This document shows positions 17,161 through 26,976 of a stretch of DNA of 64,000 nt, piece after piece. The notes beneath the pieces were generated by a model. The model had not been told where the DNA came from, made no database searches, and was given only the letters and a program-made list of their open reading frames with translations. The position numbers were made by a program, and so were the translations under genes. Numbering within the stretch: position 1 is the stretch's first letter; every line of letters begins with the position of its first letter. The stretch spans positions 248,001 through 312,000 of the forward strand of contig NZ_BAFK01000001.1 in the NCBI RefSeq assembly GCF_000296695.1, given 5' to 3'. Source of the DNA: Rheinheimera nanhaiensis E407-8 (lineage in GTDB: Bacteria; Pseudomonadota; Gammaproteobacteria; Enterobacterales; Alteromonadaceae).

Positions 17161-18324
17161 TTAACTCCTTTTTATCGTTTCTAGAATAATAAATTTCGGA
17201 TCGGCTGCCAGTTGGCGGCAGTTGCCAAATAAGCGTTTTAAACTGTCCTGATAGGCCAGATGGCGGTTTGCCACAATACGCAAGCGGCCACCGGGCTTTA
17301 ATACCCGTTTGGCGTCAATAAACATCTGGCTGGCAATGTGGCTGGTAATTGCCTGCTGCTGATGAAACGGCGGATTACACAATACCCAGTCACAACTGTT
17401 GTCAAGGTGGCGGGTTAAACAATCATCCACCACAAAATGGCATTGGCTCAACTGCTGTGGCAGGTTATAACCTATGCTCAATTTGGCCGACTCAACGGCC
17501 ATATAAGACTCATCATAGCACCACAGCGACACAGCTTCTTTTGCCTGGTTTAACAGGCTAAGCGCCAGCACACCATTACCGCAGCCAAGATCTATCACAG
17601 TTTGGCCATCCTGCAGCCTGGGTAAATGCTGCAAGAAAAAGCGGGCTCCCTGATCCAGCTTTTCCCGGCTAAACACATTGGCATGGTTAAATAGCGTAAA
17701 CTGGCTCTGTTCCAGCGGCCATTGCAGCGGAAAGCTTTCCAACTGGCGTGTTAATGCCGGGTCGAACTGACACTGAATTAAGCGGCACTTTTTTACCGTT
17801 AATGATGCTGAAGCCGGCCCCAGCGTGTGGTTAAAACGGGCCAGCACATTGCGGCTGATATCTTTGGCCTTGGCGCTGGCCAGGATCAGCGTTTGGTTGC
17901 TTACCACCTGTGCCAGTTGCTGCAATATATACTGCAGGTAACTGTGGTTGTTTGGCAGCTTTAACAGCACTATATCGGGTTTATCCGGATACGCCGCCAG
18001 GCTGGATTGCTGGCGAAAATGGCTGTTATCCAGCTGATTTTGCGCCCGGTTATGCTGGCTTGCCAGCTCGGCCAGCCAGGAGTCGTTTACCTGCACCTGC
18101 GGATAATCGGACAGTGCGCAGGACAGCGCACCAAAACTGTCGTTTATCAGCAGTAACACGGGCTTGCGCTGTTGGCGGCTACTAAACTGCGCCGCTGCCT
18201 CAAGCGTATATGCAATCAACAGCTCGTCGGCGGCATCCCAGGCTTGTAAACTGCCGTTGGGCTGGTTTAGCGGCCAGCGTTGTAATTGCCAGGTGCCGCT
18301 GGCACAGGTAAAAGTTGTATTCAT
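17161..18324 (-). CDS. rlmG: 23S rRNA (guanine-1835-N2) methyltransferase
   Basis: This RsmC/RlmG-type enzyme has 387 residues from the ATG at 18324. The longer frame adds 13 unlikely residues. The N-terminal half is a degenerate methyltransferase-like domain. The C-terminal half carries the SAM loop VIDLGCGNGVLALSL and the catalytic NPPFHQQQAITSHIASQMF. LRIVANRHLAYQDSLKRLFGN matches RlmG better than RsmC. It is divergent from alkB, and the two starts are only 24 bases apart. Confidence 0.88.
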   Translation of the reverse strand: MNTTFTCASGTWQLQRWPLNQPNGSLQAWDAADELLIAYTLEAAAQFSSRQQRKPVLLLINDSFGALSCALSDYPQVQVNDSWLAELASQHNRAQNQLDNSHFRQQSSLAAYPDKPDIVLLKLPNNHSYLQYILQQLAQVVSNQTLILASAKAKDISRNVLARFNHTLGPASASLTVKKCRLIQCQFDPALTRQLESFPLQWPLEQSQFTLFNHANVFSREKLDQGARFFLQHLPRLQDGQTVIDLGCGNGVLALSLLNQAKEAVSLWCYDESYMAVESAKLSIGYNLPQQLSQCHFVVDDCLTRHLDNSCDWVLCNPPFHQQQAITSHIASQMFIDAKRVLKPGGRLRIVANRHLAYQDSLKRLFGNCRQLAADPKFIILETIKRS

Positions 18325-18347
18325 CAGAACAAGGCCAAAGCAAGAAG

Positions 18348-18980
18348 ATGTGCATTTTGACACGCCAGACCGATAGCGACAACCAACAAAGCCCGCCGCA
18401 GCAGTTTAACCTGCCGGATGCGCGCATCCGCTTCTGGCCAAACTGGCTTGACGAGGCTCTAGCGCAGCAGTTGCTTGAGCAGCTACAGCAGCAACTGAAC
18501 TGGCAACAGGAGCGCATTATGATGTTTGGCAAGCCGGTACCGATCCCCAGACGGCAGGTGTGGATGGGTGACGCGCACTGTGTGTATACCTACTCGGGTA
18601 GCCGCTTTGTGCCGCAGCCCTGGCAGCCTCGTTTGCAGCAACTGGCGGCGCAGCTCAGCGAATTTTTGCAGCAACCGTTTAACTGTGTGTTGCTGAATTT
18701 ATACGCAGACGGGCAGCAGCATATGGGCTGGCATGCTGACAATGAGCCGGAACTGGGGCATGATCCTGTTATTGCTTCGCTGAGTCTGGGCGCCAGCCGC
18801 CGCTTTGACTTAAAGCATCGCCGGCAGGACTGGCAGTTACAGTTGGCACTCGGCAGCGGCAGTTTGCTGGTGATGGACAACGGTTGTCAGCAGCATTGGC
18901 TGCACCGCTTACCGAAACAAACTAAGGTTAACAATGCACGGCTGAATCTGACCTTTCGTTATATTGCAGCGCCGTCTTAG
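18348..18980 (+). CDS. alkB: AlkB-like 2-oxoglutarate/Fe(II) dioxygenase
   Basis: This encodes 210 residues from the ATG at 18348. A TTG at 18315 in frame would overlap rlmG and is less likely. The Fe ligands are His129 and Asp131 (GWHADNEPELG) and His186 (QQHWLHRLPK). The 2-oxoglutarate arginines are Arg198 and Arg204 in NARLNLTFR. It should demethylate 1-methyladenine and 3-methylcytosine in DNA. The size and motifs resemble the ALKBH2/3-like bacterial group more than classic E. coli AlkB. Confidence 0.88.
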   Translation: MCILTRQTDSDNQQSPPQQFNLPDARIRFWPNWLDEALAQQLLEQLQQQLNWQQERIMMFGKPVPIPRRQVWMGDAHCVYTYSGSRFVPQPWQPRLQQLAAQLSEFLQQPFNCVLLNLYADGQQHMGWHADNEPELGHDPVIASLSLGASRRFDLKHRRQDWQLQLALGSGSLLVMDNGCQQHWLHRLPKQTKVNNARLNLTFRYIAAPS

Positions 18981-19107
18981 ACAAATTTATTTTTTACAGC
19001 AACGCCAGCTCTTTAGCATCGTTTATTTTGCTTGACAACAAAACGGGCTGGCAACTTTAACCGGCCCATCTAGAGTTAACAACAGGGATAAAAAAAGGAT
19101 TAGGACT

Positions 19108-19449
19108 ATGTTGATTCATACCGCTATTGAACAGAAGTTACTTAGTGCATTCGATCCTGTGTTCCTGGAGGTGGTAAACGAGAGCCACCTGCACAACGTG
19201 GCACCCGGCTCAGAGTCTCACTTTAAAGTGGTGATCGTTACCAAGCAGTTTGACGGCATGCGCCTGTTACAGCGCCATCGCGCCGTGAACGCTGTGGTGG
19301 CCTCAGAGCTGGCAGAGAAAATTCATGCACTGGCGCTGCACACCTACACGCCATCAGAATGGTACGAGTACTATGCTGAAAAGCCGCCGGTATCGCCGCG
19401 CTGCTACGGTGGCAGCAAACTGGATAAAGCAGAAAAAGCGTCAGTATGA
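19108..19449 (+). CDS. bolA: BolA-family protein
   Basis: This encodes 113 residues covering the whole BolA fold (residues about 1-85): EVVNESHLHNVAPGSESHFKVVIV and RHRAVNAVVASEL, with the His used for Fe-S binding with monothiol glutaredoxins. It acts in Fe-S trafficking and morphology in relatives. AGGA precedes the ATG, and a TTGACA (19032-19037) with a weak -10 lies upstream. A terminator overlaps its stop. Confidence 0.93.
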   Translation: MLIHTAIEQKLLSAFDPVFLEVVNESHLHNVAPGSESHFKVVIVTKQFDGMRLLQRHRAVNAVVASELAEKIHALALHTYTPSEWYEYYAEKPPVSPRCYGGSKLDKAEKASV

Positions 19450-19460
19450 CGCTTTTTTTT
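19436..19460 (+). terminator. Terminator after bolA
   Basis: AAGCGTCA and TGACGCTT form an 8-bp stem with a GTA loop, followed by a run of eight T. The stem contains the last codons and stop of bolA. Confidence 0.9.
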
Positions 19461-19589
19461 CGCACTCTTTTTCGCACTAATGCCGCACAATAAACGCTTA
19501 TTCTGCGATAAAACCGCTGATCAGACCTGTTTTCTGCGGTAAAGTTTTACACTATCGCCAATTTTGTTCAGACAACAGCAGGAGCTGTC

Positions 19590-20783
19590 ATGGTTATCCA
19601 ACCGAAAATTCGTGGTTTTATTTGTACTAACGCCCATCCTGTCGGCTGTGCCGAACATGTAAAAGAACAAATTGAATACGTAAAACAGTTAGGCCCGGTG
19701 GCTAATGGGCCGAAAAACGTGTTAGTTATCGGTGCTTCTACCGGTTATGGCCTGGCTTCGCGTATTACCGCGGCGTTTGGCTCAGGCGCGAAAACCTTAG
19801 GTATCTTCTTTGAAAAAGAGCCCAGCGATAACAAAACCGCCTCAGCCGGTTGGTACAATACGGCAGCCTTCGAGCAGGCGGCGGATGCCGCCGGCCTGTG
19901 GAACAAACACATCAACGGTGATGCCTTCACTGACGAGCTAAAAGCCCAGGCCATCGATATTATCCGCAGTGAAATGGGTAAAATTGATTTAGTGGTTTAC
20001 AGCCTGGCGGCGCCACGGCGTAAAGATCCGGTTACCGGTGAGGTTTTCAGCTCGGTGCTAAAACCTATTGGCCAGGCCTACACGGCCCGCACCCTCAACA
20101 CCAGCAAGCGCGAAATTGAAGAAGTATCAGTAGAGCCTGCCAACGATGAAGAAATTTACCACACGGTAAAAGTAATGGGGGGGGAAGACTGGGAACGCTG
20201 GCTGGATCAGTTAAACGCCGCCGGTGTGCTGGCAGATAACTGTCAGACCGTTGCTTATACCTATATTGGCAAAGAGTTAACCTGGCCTATTTACGGTAAA
20301 GCCACTATCGGCAGGGCAAAAGAAGATTTAGACCGCGCTGCCGCAGCGATTACCGCCAAATTAGCCGATAAAAAAGGCAAAGCCTATGTCGCATCGCTCA
20401 AAGCGTTGGTTACCCAAGCCAGTTCAGCCATTCCGATTATGCCGCTGTATATCTCTTTGCTCTACCGGGTAATGAAAGCAGAAGGTAGCCATGAGGGCTG
20501 TATCGAGCAGATCAACGGCTTATTCCGTCAAGGCTTGTATAGCGCGAACCCGGTGTTGGATGAGGCGGGCCGCTTACGTCAGGATGGTAAAGAGTTAAGC
20601 GAGCATATTCAGCAAGCAGTAAAAGATTTATGGGAGCAGGTGACGACCGACACCATCGACAGCCTGACGGATTACAAAGGCTATCATAACGAATTTTTAA
20701 GATTATTTGGCTTTGGCTACAGCCATGTAGATTATGATGCCGATGTGTCGCCAATGGTGCCACTGCGTAATATCGCCGGATAA
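19590..20783 (+). CDS. fabV: Trans-2-enoyl-ACP/CoA reductase FabV
   Basis: This NADH-dependent enoyl reductase catalyses the last step of fatty-acid elongation. It has 397 residues. It shows the NAD motif VIGASTGYGLASR (47-59), the catalytic pair Tyr235-x8-Lys244 in TWPIYGKATIGRAK, and the N-terminal RGFICTNAHPVGC signature. FabV enzymes are typically insensitive to triclosan, and none of FabI, FabK or FabL is seen in the window. GGAG precedes the ATG, and a strong terminator follows. Confidence 0.96.
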   Translation: MVIQPKIRGFICTNAHPVGCAEHVKEQIEYVKQLGPVANGPKNVLVIGASTGYGLASRITAAFGSGAKTLGIFFEKEPSDNKTASAGWYNTAAFEQAADAAGLWNKHINGDAFTDELKAQAIDIIRSEMGKIDLVVYSLAAPRRKDPVTGEVFSSVLKPIGQAYTARTLNTSKREIEEVSVEPANDEEIYHTVKVMGGEDWERWLDQLNAAGVLADNCQTVAYTYIGKELTWPIYGKATIGRAKEDLDRAAAAITAKLADKKGKAYVASLKALVTQASSAIPIMPLYISLLYRVMKAEGSHEGCIEQINGLFRQGLYSANPVLDEAGRLRQDGKELSEHIQQAVKDLWEQVTTDTIDSLTDYKGYHNEFLRLFGFGYSHVDYDADVSPMVPLRNIAG

Positions 20784-20789
20784 AAATTT

Positions 20790-20816
20790 AAGCCGCCATC
20801 AGGCGGCTTTTGTTTA
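20790..20816 (+). terminator. Terminator after fabV
   Basis: AAGCCGCC and GGCGGCTT form an 8-bp stem with an ATCA loop, followed by TTTTGTTT. Confidence 0.9.
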
Positions 20817-21103
20817 GCTGAAAATGGACTAAAGTTGACTACACTTTGTACTTAGTATTCGTTACAGTCGCACCGTTTTTTGTTCGCGCCCGGTTGCGGT
20901 TATAGCGGGGTAGATTGTTGGAAAATTTAGCGAACAGCATAGATAGCCAGCGGGTTTAATGCTAGAATCCGCGACTTTAATACGTGTATCTGGTGCAAAA
21001 ATAACCAGCTGTAATGGCTGATATAATAATACCGGATGCGCTGCGCACTAAGCAGCTGAAAAACTAGGCCCTGTTTCTTCCCAAAATAGTAGTGCAAGTA
21101 CGT
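20817..21103 (+). promoter_or_regulatory. Upstream region of the nqr operon with two extended -10 promoters
   Basis: This 287-bp stretch holds no gene. TGATATAAT (TATAAT at 21022-21027) is a perfect extended -10, and TGCTAGAAT (TAGAAT at 20963-20968) is a second. Both lack a good -35. The downstream one would give a leader of about 70 bases. There is no clear Shine-Dalgarno sequence before the nqrA ATG. Confidence 0.55.
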
Positions 21104-22441
21104 ATGATAAAACTCAAAAAAGGCTTGGACATTCCCCTCGCGGGCAGTCCTAAACAAGAGATCAGTGCGGGCAATGCCATTACAACTGTCGCCGTTCTAG
21201 GTGAAGAGTTTCATGGTATGCGGCCGACGATGGCGGTTGAAGTTGGTGATACGGTAAAAAAAGGCCAGGTACTTTTCGAAGACAAGAAAAACCCGGGCGT
21301 TAAATTTACTGCGCCACTGGCGGGAACTGTTACTGAAATTAACCGCGGTGCTAAGCGGGTGCTGCAATCAGTGGTGATTAAAGCGGCTGGCACTGATGCG
21401 GTGCAGTTTGCCAAGTACTCTGCTGAGCAGTTGGCCGGTTTAAGCCGCGAGCAGCGGGTACAAAACCTGGTCGACTCTGGCCTGTGGGTCGCACTGCGTA
21501 CCCGGCCATTTAGCCAGACGCCTGCCATTGACAGCACACCGCGCGCCATTTTCGTTAATGCCATGGACACTAATCCGCTGGCGGCTGACCCGGCAGTGGT
21601 GATTGCGGCTGACAGCGAGGCCTTTACCCAGGGCTTAACAGTACTGGCTGGCTTAACTGACGGTAAGTTATACCTGAGCAAAAAAGCCGGCGTGGCTATT
21701 CCAACCGTGGCGCAGGCGCAGGTTGCTGAGTTTGACGGCCCGCACCCCGCTGGCCTGGTAGGCACGCATATCCATATGTTAGAGCCTGTCAGTGCGAAAA
21801 AAGTGGTGTGGCACATTGGCTATCAGGACGTTATTGCCATTGGTAAATTGTTCACTACCGGCGAGCTTAACAGCGAGCGCGTTATTGCTTTAGCCGGCCC
21901 GGCAGTGAAAAACCCACGTTTGGTGAAAACGGTGCTGGGCGCCTCTACGCAGGAACTGACTGCCGGTGAACTGCAAGATGGCACTAACCGTATTATTTCA
22001 GGCTCTGTACTGGCAGGTGCTACGGCGCATGGTGTACACGGTTATGTTGGCCGTTACCACAACCAGGTGTCTGTGTTGGCAGAAGGTACAGAGAAAGAGT
22101 TTATGGGCTGGATTGCACCAGGCGCCAAGAAGTTCTCGGTAACCCGTGCTTACCTGTCACATTTAAGCCCGAAACGCTTATTTAACATGACCACAACCAC
22201 CAACGGCTCTGCCCGTGCCATGGTACCCATTGGTAACTATGAGCGCGTAATGCCACTGGATATCCTGCCCACTTTATTACTGCGTGACATGGTATCCGGA
22301 GACACTGACAGTGCGGTTTCGCTGGGTGTGCTGGAGCTGGATGAAGAAGATCTGGCGCTATGTACCTTTGTCTGTCCGGGTAAGTACGACTATGGCACGA
22401 TCTTGCGCAACTGCCTGACGACCATTCAGAAGGAAGGCTAA
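21104..22441 (+). CDS. nqrA: Na+-translocating NADH:quinone reductase subunit A
   Basis: This is a peripheral cytosolic subunit associated with quinone binding. From the ATG at 21104 it has 445 residues, starting [14 protein letters not shown] as in the family. A GTG 12 bases upstream adds an unlikely extension. [35 protein letters not shown] sequence lies in the middle third ([10 protein letters not shown]). It is the first gene of nqrABCDEF-apbE-nqrM, with two bases between it and nqrB. Confidence 0.97.
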   Translation: MIKLKKGLDIPLAGSPKQEISAGNAITTVAVLGEEFHGMRPTMAVEVGDTVKKGQVLFEDKKNPGVKFTAPLAGTVTEINRGAKRVLQSVVIKAAGTDAVQFAKYSAEQLAGLSREQRVQNLVDSGLWVALRTRPFSQTPAIDSTPRAIFVNAMDTNPLAADPAVVIAADSEAFTQGLTVLAGLTDGKLYLSKKAGVAIPTVAQAQVAEFDGPHPAGLVGTHIHMLEPVSAKKVVWHIGYQDVIAIGKLFTTGELNSERVIALAGPAVKNPRLVKTVLGASTQELTAGELQDGTNRIISGSVLAGATAHGVHGYVGRYHNQVSVLAEGTEKEFMGWIAPGAKKFSVTRAYLSHLSPKRLFNMTTTTNGSARAMVPIGNYERVMPLDILPTLLLRDMVSGDTDSAVSLGVLELDEEDLALCTFVCPGKYDYGTILRNCLTTIQKEG

Positions 22442-22443
22442 TC

Positions 22444-23649
22444 ATGAGTTTAAAGCATTTTTTAGAGCGCATTGAGCCGTCATTCGAGAAAGGCGGCAAA
22501 TATGAGAAGTGGTATGCGCTGTATGAAGCCGTTGCCACTGTACTTTATACGCCTGGTCTGGTAACAAAAAACGGTACTCACGTACGTGACAGTATCGACT
22601 TAAAGCGTATCATGATCTTTGTCTGGCTGGCGCTGTTCCCGGCACTGTTCTTCGGTATGTACAATATCGGTCATCAGGCGGTTATCGCGCTGCAGGCCGG
22701 TTTTGGTGCGCCGGACACCTGGCAGGTGGCTATATTCCAGGCCTTGGGCGGTGAACTGACTGCCGACTCCGGCTGGGGCAGTAAAATGTGGTACGGCGCC
22801 GTCTGGTTCCTGCCCATTTATGCTGTGACCTTTATTGTTGGTGGTTTCTGGGAAGTGTTGTTTGCTTCAGTGCGTAAGCATGAAGTTAACGAAGGCTTCT
22901 TCGTCAGCTCTATTCTGTTTGCCTTGATCCTGCCAGCCACTATTCCGCTGTGGCAGGTGGCTTTGGGTATTACCTTCGGTGTGGTTGTGGCGAAGGAAGT
23001 GTTTGGCGGTACAGGCCGTAACTTCTTAAACCCGGCGTTAGCTGGCCGTGCTTTCCTGTTCTTCGCTTATCCGGCGCAAATCTCTGGTGACGCTGTGTGG
23101 ACCGTTGCTGATGGTTATTCAGGTGCCACCTGGTTAAGTAAAGCTGCCTCTGGCGAGCTGGACTACAGCGCTAACATGGAACTGTGGTGGGATGCCTTCT
23201 ACGGCTTTATTCCCGGTTCAGTCGGTGAAACTTCGGTACTGGCGCTGTTAATCGGTGGTTTAGCGCTGATTTACTTCCGCATTGCATCATGGCGTATCGT
23301 TGCCGGTGTGATGGTGGGTATGGTGTTAACCGCTTACCTGTTCAATGCGATCGGCTCAGAGTCTAATACCATGTTCGCTATGCCGTGGCACTGGCACCTG
23401 GTATTGGGTGGTTTTGCTATCGGTATGTTCTTTATGGCAACCGATCCGGTATCAGCGTCTTTTACCAATCAGGGTAAGTGGGCTTACGGTATTTTAATTG
23501 GCTTTATGGTGGTGATGATCCGTGTGGCTAACCCGGCATACCCAGAGGGTATGATGTTAGCAATACTGTTCGCTAACCTGTTTGCGCCATTGTTCGATTT
23601 CTTCGTGGCTCAGGCCAATATCAAACGGAGGCTGGCACGTAATGTCTAG
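22444..23649 (+). CDS. nqrB: Na+-NQR subunit B
   Basis: This is an integral membrane subunit of 401 residues with about ten helices. FMN is attached covalently to the Thr of the SGAT motif (residues 226-229, Thr229). The N-terminus [21 protein letters not shown] is typical. AAGGAAGG precedes the start. It overlaps nqrC by 8 bp. Confidence 0.97.
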   Translation: MSLKHFLERIEPSFEKGGKYEKWYALYEAVATVLYTPGLVTKNGTHVRDSIDLKRIMIFVWLALFPALFFGMYNIGHQAVIALQAGFGAPDTWQVAIFQALGGELTADSGWGSKMWYGAVWFLPIYAVTFIVGGFWEVLFASVRKHEVNEGFFVSSILFALILPATIPLWQVALGITFGVVVAKEVFGGTGRNFLNPALAGRAFLFFAYPAQISGDAVWTVADGYSGATWLSKAASGELDYSANMELWWDAFYGFIPGSVGETSVLALLIGGLALIYFRIASWRIVAGVMVGMVLTAYLFNAIGSESNTMFAMPWHWHLVLGGFAIGMFFMATDPVSASFTNQGKWAYGILIGFMVVMIRVANPAYPEGMMLAILFANLFAPLFDFFVAQANIKRRLARNV

Positions 23650-24427
23650 TAATAACGATAGCATCAGCAAAACGCTGATTGTAGTCATCTCTTTATGTTT
23701 AGTGTGTGCGGTTATCGTATCCACTGCGGCAGTACAGTTACGGCCGCAGCAAACGGCCAATAAGCTGCTTGACTCGCAGAAAAACGTGTTAGCGGTAACG
23801 GGCCTGTTAAGTGGCGGTAATGTGGCACAGCTATACAGCAAGCACATTGTTGAGCGGTTCGTTGATCTGGATAGCGGTGAATTTGTCGAAAAGCCGGCAA
23901 ATTATGATTACCGTAAGTTTATGAAAGATCCCAAAGAAAGCACCCGTTTAAGCGGCGAGGAAGATTTAGCCTCAATCAAGAGTCGCGCCAACGTAGCACC
24001 CGTGTACCTGGCTTATGCCAATGGCGTTGAATCAGGCGAGCTTACTTCTATCGTGCTGCCAATCCACGGTTATGGCTTATGGTCTACTATGCACGCCTTT
24101 TTGGCCTTAGCACCGGATGGCGCGACCATTCAGGGGCTAAACTACTACGAGCAGGGCGAAACGGCCGGTTTGGGTGGTGAAGTGCAAAACCCAAACTGGG
24201 TAAAACAGTTTGAAGGTAAGAAGCTGTTAGATGCCGCTGGTGCCCCAGCCATTAAAGTGCGTAAACCTGGCAATGCCAGCCCTGATTCAAGCTACGAGGT
24301 TGATGGTTTATCAGGCGCCACCTTAACGGCTAATGGTGTGCAAAACACTTTTGATTTCTGGGCGGGTTCTAAGGGGTTTGCCCCTTTCCTGGCCAAAGTG
24401 CGTGACGGAGCATTAAACAATGGCTAA
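23642..24427 (+). CDS. nqrC: Na+-NQR subunit C
   Basis: This encodes 261 residues from the ATG at 23642, chosen because the protein then starts with a short cytosolic segment and one membrane helix (11-32), as in the family. The second covalent FMN site is SGAT at 224-227 (Thr227, [14 protein letters not shown]). The domain faces the periplasm. It overlaps nqrB and nqrD by 8 bp each. Confidence 0.96.
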   Translation: MSSNNDSISKTLIVVISLCLVCAVIVSTAAVQLRPQQTANKLLDSQKNVLAVTGLLSGGNVAQLYSKHIVERFVDLDSGEFVEKPANYDYRKFMKDPKESTRLSGEEDLASIKSRANVAPVYLAYANGVESGELTSIVLPIHGYGLWSTMHAFLALAPDGATIQGLNYYEQGETAGLGGEVQNPNWVKQFEGKKLLDAAGAPAIKVRKPGNASPDSSYEVDGLSGATLTANGVQNTFDFWAGSKGFAPFLAKVRDGALNNG

Positions 24428-25049
24428 TGCAAAAGAAATTAAAACCGTACTGTTTGGGCCGGTTTTTGCCAACAACCCTATCGCATTACAGGTACTGGGT
24501 ATCTGTTCTGCGCTGGCGGTAACCACTAAGATGGATAAAGCGCTGGTAATGTGTATTGCACTTACCCTGGTAACAGCGTTTTCCAACTTCTTTATTTCGT
24601 TAATCCGTAATCACATTCCCTCCAGTGTGCGGATCATCGTACAAATGACCATTATTGCGTCATTGGTAATCGTAGTAGACCAGCTGTTAAAAGCCTTTGC
24701 TTACGATGTCGCCAAAGAGCTGTCGGTGTTTGTTGGTCTGATTATTACCAACTGTATCGTTATGGGCCGCGCTGAAGCCTTTGCCATGAAGAGCAAGCCT
24801 GGTATCAGCTTCCTCGATGGTATAGGCAATGGTTTGGGTTACAGCGTAGTGCTGATGACAGTAGCCTTTATCCGTGAGCTGGGTGGTTCTGGTACGGTGT
24901 TTGGCGTAGAAATACTGCCACTGGTAAAAGACGGGGGCTGGTATCAGCCAATGGGTTTACTGCTGATGCCTCCAAGTGCCTTTATTATTATCGCAGCCTT
25001 TATCTGGATACTGCGTACCTTCCGTACTGAACAAGTAGAGAAGGCATAA
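24420..25049 (+). CDS. nqrD: Na+-NQR subunit D
   Basis: This encodes 209 residues of an RnfE/NqrD-type membrane subunit with six helices. [19 protein letters not shown] and [14 protein letters not shown] contain the conserved cysteines that help coordinate the intramembrane Fe-S centre with NqrE. It is translationally coupled to nqrC by an 8-bp overlap. Confidence 0.96.
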   Translation: MANAKEIKTVLFGPVFANNPIALQVLGICSALAVTTKMDKALVMCIALTLVTAFSNFFISLIRNHIPSSVRIIVQMTIIASLVIVVDQLLKAFAYDVAKELSVFVGLIITNCIVMGRAEAFAMKSKPGISFLDGIGNGLGYSVVLMTVAFIRELGGSGTVFGVEILPLVKDGGWYQPMGLLLMPPSAFIIIAAFIWILRTFRTEQVEKA

Positions 25050-25059
25050 GGAGCGATAA

Positions 25060-25668
25060 ATGGAACATTACATTAGTTTATTTGTACGCGCCGTATTTAT
25101 TGAAAACCTGGCGCTGTCTTTCTTCCTCGGTATGTGTACCTTCCTTGCTGTGTCAAAGAAAGTCACTACCGCCTTTGGTCTGGGCGTTGCCGTTATCGTG
25201 GTATTAGGTATTTCGGTACCGGTGAATAATCTGGTTTACCAAAACTTACTGGCGCCGGGTGCACTGTCGTGGGCCGGTTTTCCGGAAGCCGACTTAAGTT
25301 TCCTTGGCTTTTTAACCTACATTGGTGTTATCGCTGCGCTGGTACAAATTCTGGAAATGACCTTAGACAAGTTTTTCCCGGCACTGTACAACGCTTTAGG
25401 TATCTTCCTGCCGTTAATTACGGTGAACTGCGCCATCTTCGGTGCCGTAGCCTTTATGGTTGAGCGGGATTACAACTTTGGCGAGAGCGTGGTGTTTGGC
25501 CTGGGTAGTGGTATTGGCTGGGCACTGGCAATTACCTTGCTGGCGGCTGTACGTGAGAAGTTAAAATATGCAGACATTCCGCACGGTTTACGTGGTCTGG
25601 GTATTACCTTCTTAATAGTGGGTTTGATGGGCTTTGGCTTTATGTCATTCTCTGGTGTATCACTGTAA
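25060..25668 (+). CDS. nqrE: Na+-NQR subunit E
   Basis: This encodes 202 residues, homologous in fold to NqrD and inserted in the membrane in inverted topology. [20 protein letters not shown] and [17 protein letters not shown] carry the conserved cysteines of the Fe-S site shared with NqrD. AAGGAG lies just before the ATG. Confidence 0.96.
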   Translation: MEHYISLFVRAVFIENLALSFFLGMCTFLAVSKKVTTAFGLGVAVIVVLGISVPVNNLVYQNLLAPGALSWAGFPEADLSFLGFLTYIGVIAALVQILEMTLDKFFPALYNALGIFLPLITVNCAIFGAVAFMVERDYNFGESVVFGLGSGIGWALAITLLAAVREKLKYADIPHGLRGLGITFLIVGLMGFGFMSFSGVSL

Positions 25669-25686
25669 GGGGGAAGGGAACACAAG

Positions 25687-26919
25687 ATGGAAAATCTAGA
25701 TATTATTCTTGGCGTTGCCATGTTCACCCTGGTGGTGCTGGCCCTGGTTATCATTATTTTGGTGGCCAAATCTAAGCTGGTAGCATCAGGCGACATTACG
25801 ATCAGCATCAATGGCGATCCGAGCAAAGCTATTAAAACCAAAGCCGGCGGCAAGCTGCTGGGTGCCTTAGCTGACAACGGTATCTTCTTATCGTCAGCCT
25901 GTGGTGGTGGTGGTTCTTGTGGCCAGTGCCGTGTGCATGTGCACTCGGGCGGTGGCGAAATTCTGCCAACTGAGTTGGGCCACATTACCAAAGGCGAGGC
26001 GCGTGAAGGGTGCCGCTTATCCTGTCAGGTAAACGTAAAATCTGATATGGAAATTGAAGTTGAAGAGGAAATCTTCGGCATCAAAAAGTGGGAATGTACA
26101 GTTATCTCTAACGATAACAAAGCAACCTTCATTAAAGAGCTGAAGCTGCAAATTCCAGATGGCGAATCAGTACCGTTCCGTGCTGGTGGTTACATTCAGA
26201 TTGAAGCACCGGCGCACCATGTGAAGTACAAGGATTTTGATATTCCTGCGCAGTTCCGCGGTGACTGGGAGCGCTTTAACTTCTTTAGTCTGGAGTCAAA
26301 AGTAGACGAGGAGACCATCCGCGCTTACTCAATGGCTAACTATCCGGAAGAAGAAGGCATTATTATGCTGAACGTGCGTATTGCTACGCCGCCACCAAAT
26401 AACCTGAGCCTGCCTTGCGGTAAAATGTCGTCCTTTATCTGGAGCTTAAAAGCCGGTGACAAGGTAACGATTTCTGGCCCGTTCGGTGAATTCTTCGCTA
26501 AAGACACTGATGCGGAAATGGTATTTATCGGTGGTGGTGCCGGTATGGCGCCCATGCGCTCGCACATTTTCGACCAGCTACGCCGGTTAAAGTCAAAGCG
26601 TAAAATTACCTTCTGGTATGGTGCCCGCTCTAAGCGCGAAATGTTCTACGTAGAAGATTTCGACATGCTGGCGGCCGAGAACGACAACTTTGAGTGGCAT
26701 GTCGCGCTGTCAGACCCTCAGCCCGAGGACAACTGGACAGGTTACACCGGTTTTATTCATAACGTCATTTATGAAAACTACCTGAAAAACCACAAAGCAC
26801 CGGAAGACTGCGAGTTTTATATGTGCGGTCCACCGATGATGAACAAAGCCGTTATCAATATGCTCAAAGACTTAGGCGTAGAAGATGACAACATCCTGTT
26901 AGACGACTTCGGCGGCTAA
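25687..26919 (+). CDS. nqrF: Na+-NQR subunit F, NADH-oxidising flavoprotein
   Basis: This encodes 410 residues: an N-terminal membrane helix (6-27), a 2Fe-2S ferredoxin domain with Cys72, Cys78, Cys81 and Cys113, an FAD domain (RAYSMANYP) and an NADH domain ([11 protein letters not shown]). It brings electrons from NADH into the pump. A hairpin without a U-tract follows before apbE. Confidence 0.97.
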   Translation: MENLDIILGVAMFTLVVLALVIIILVAKSKLVASGDITISINGDPSKAIKTKAGGKLLGALADNGIFLSSACGGGGSCGQCRVHVHSGGGEILPTELGHITKGEAREGCRLSCQVNVKSDMEIEVEEEIFGIKKWECTVISNDNKATFIKELKLQIPDGESVPFRAGGYIQIEAPAHHVKYKDFDIPAQFRGDWERFNFFSLESKVDEETIRAYSMANYPEEEGIIMLNVRIATPPPNNLSLPCGKMSSFIWSLKAGDKVTISGPFGEFFAKDTDAEMVFIGGGAGMAPMRSHIFDQLRRLKSKRKITFWYGARSKREMFYVEDFDMLAAENDNFEWHVALSDPQPEDNWTGYTGFIHNVIYENYLKNHKAPEDCEFYMCGPPMMNKAVINMLKDLGVEDDNILLDDFGG

Positions 26920-26932
26920 CAAAGTAAAAACC

Positions 26933-26959
26933 GCAGGGGCTCCTAACAGGCGCCCCTGC
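26933..26959 (+). other. GC-rich hairpin between nqrF and apbE
   Basis: GCAGGGGC (26933-26940) pairs with GCCCCTGC (26952-26959) around an 11-base loop, and no U-tract follows. It may stabilise the 3' end of the nqrABCDEF message or lower expression of apbE and nqrM relative to the structural genes. Confidence 0.5.
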
Positions 26960-26976
26960 TGCTATCAGGAACCGCT

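Noticed and set aside
21211-21816. 201-codon minus-strand ORF opposite nqrA
   Set aside because: It is a shadow of a strongly coding gene, with no family resemblance or ribosome-binding site.
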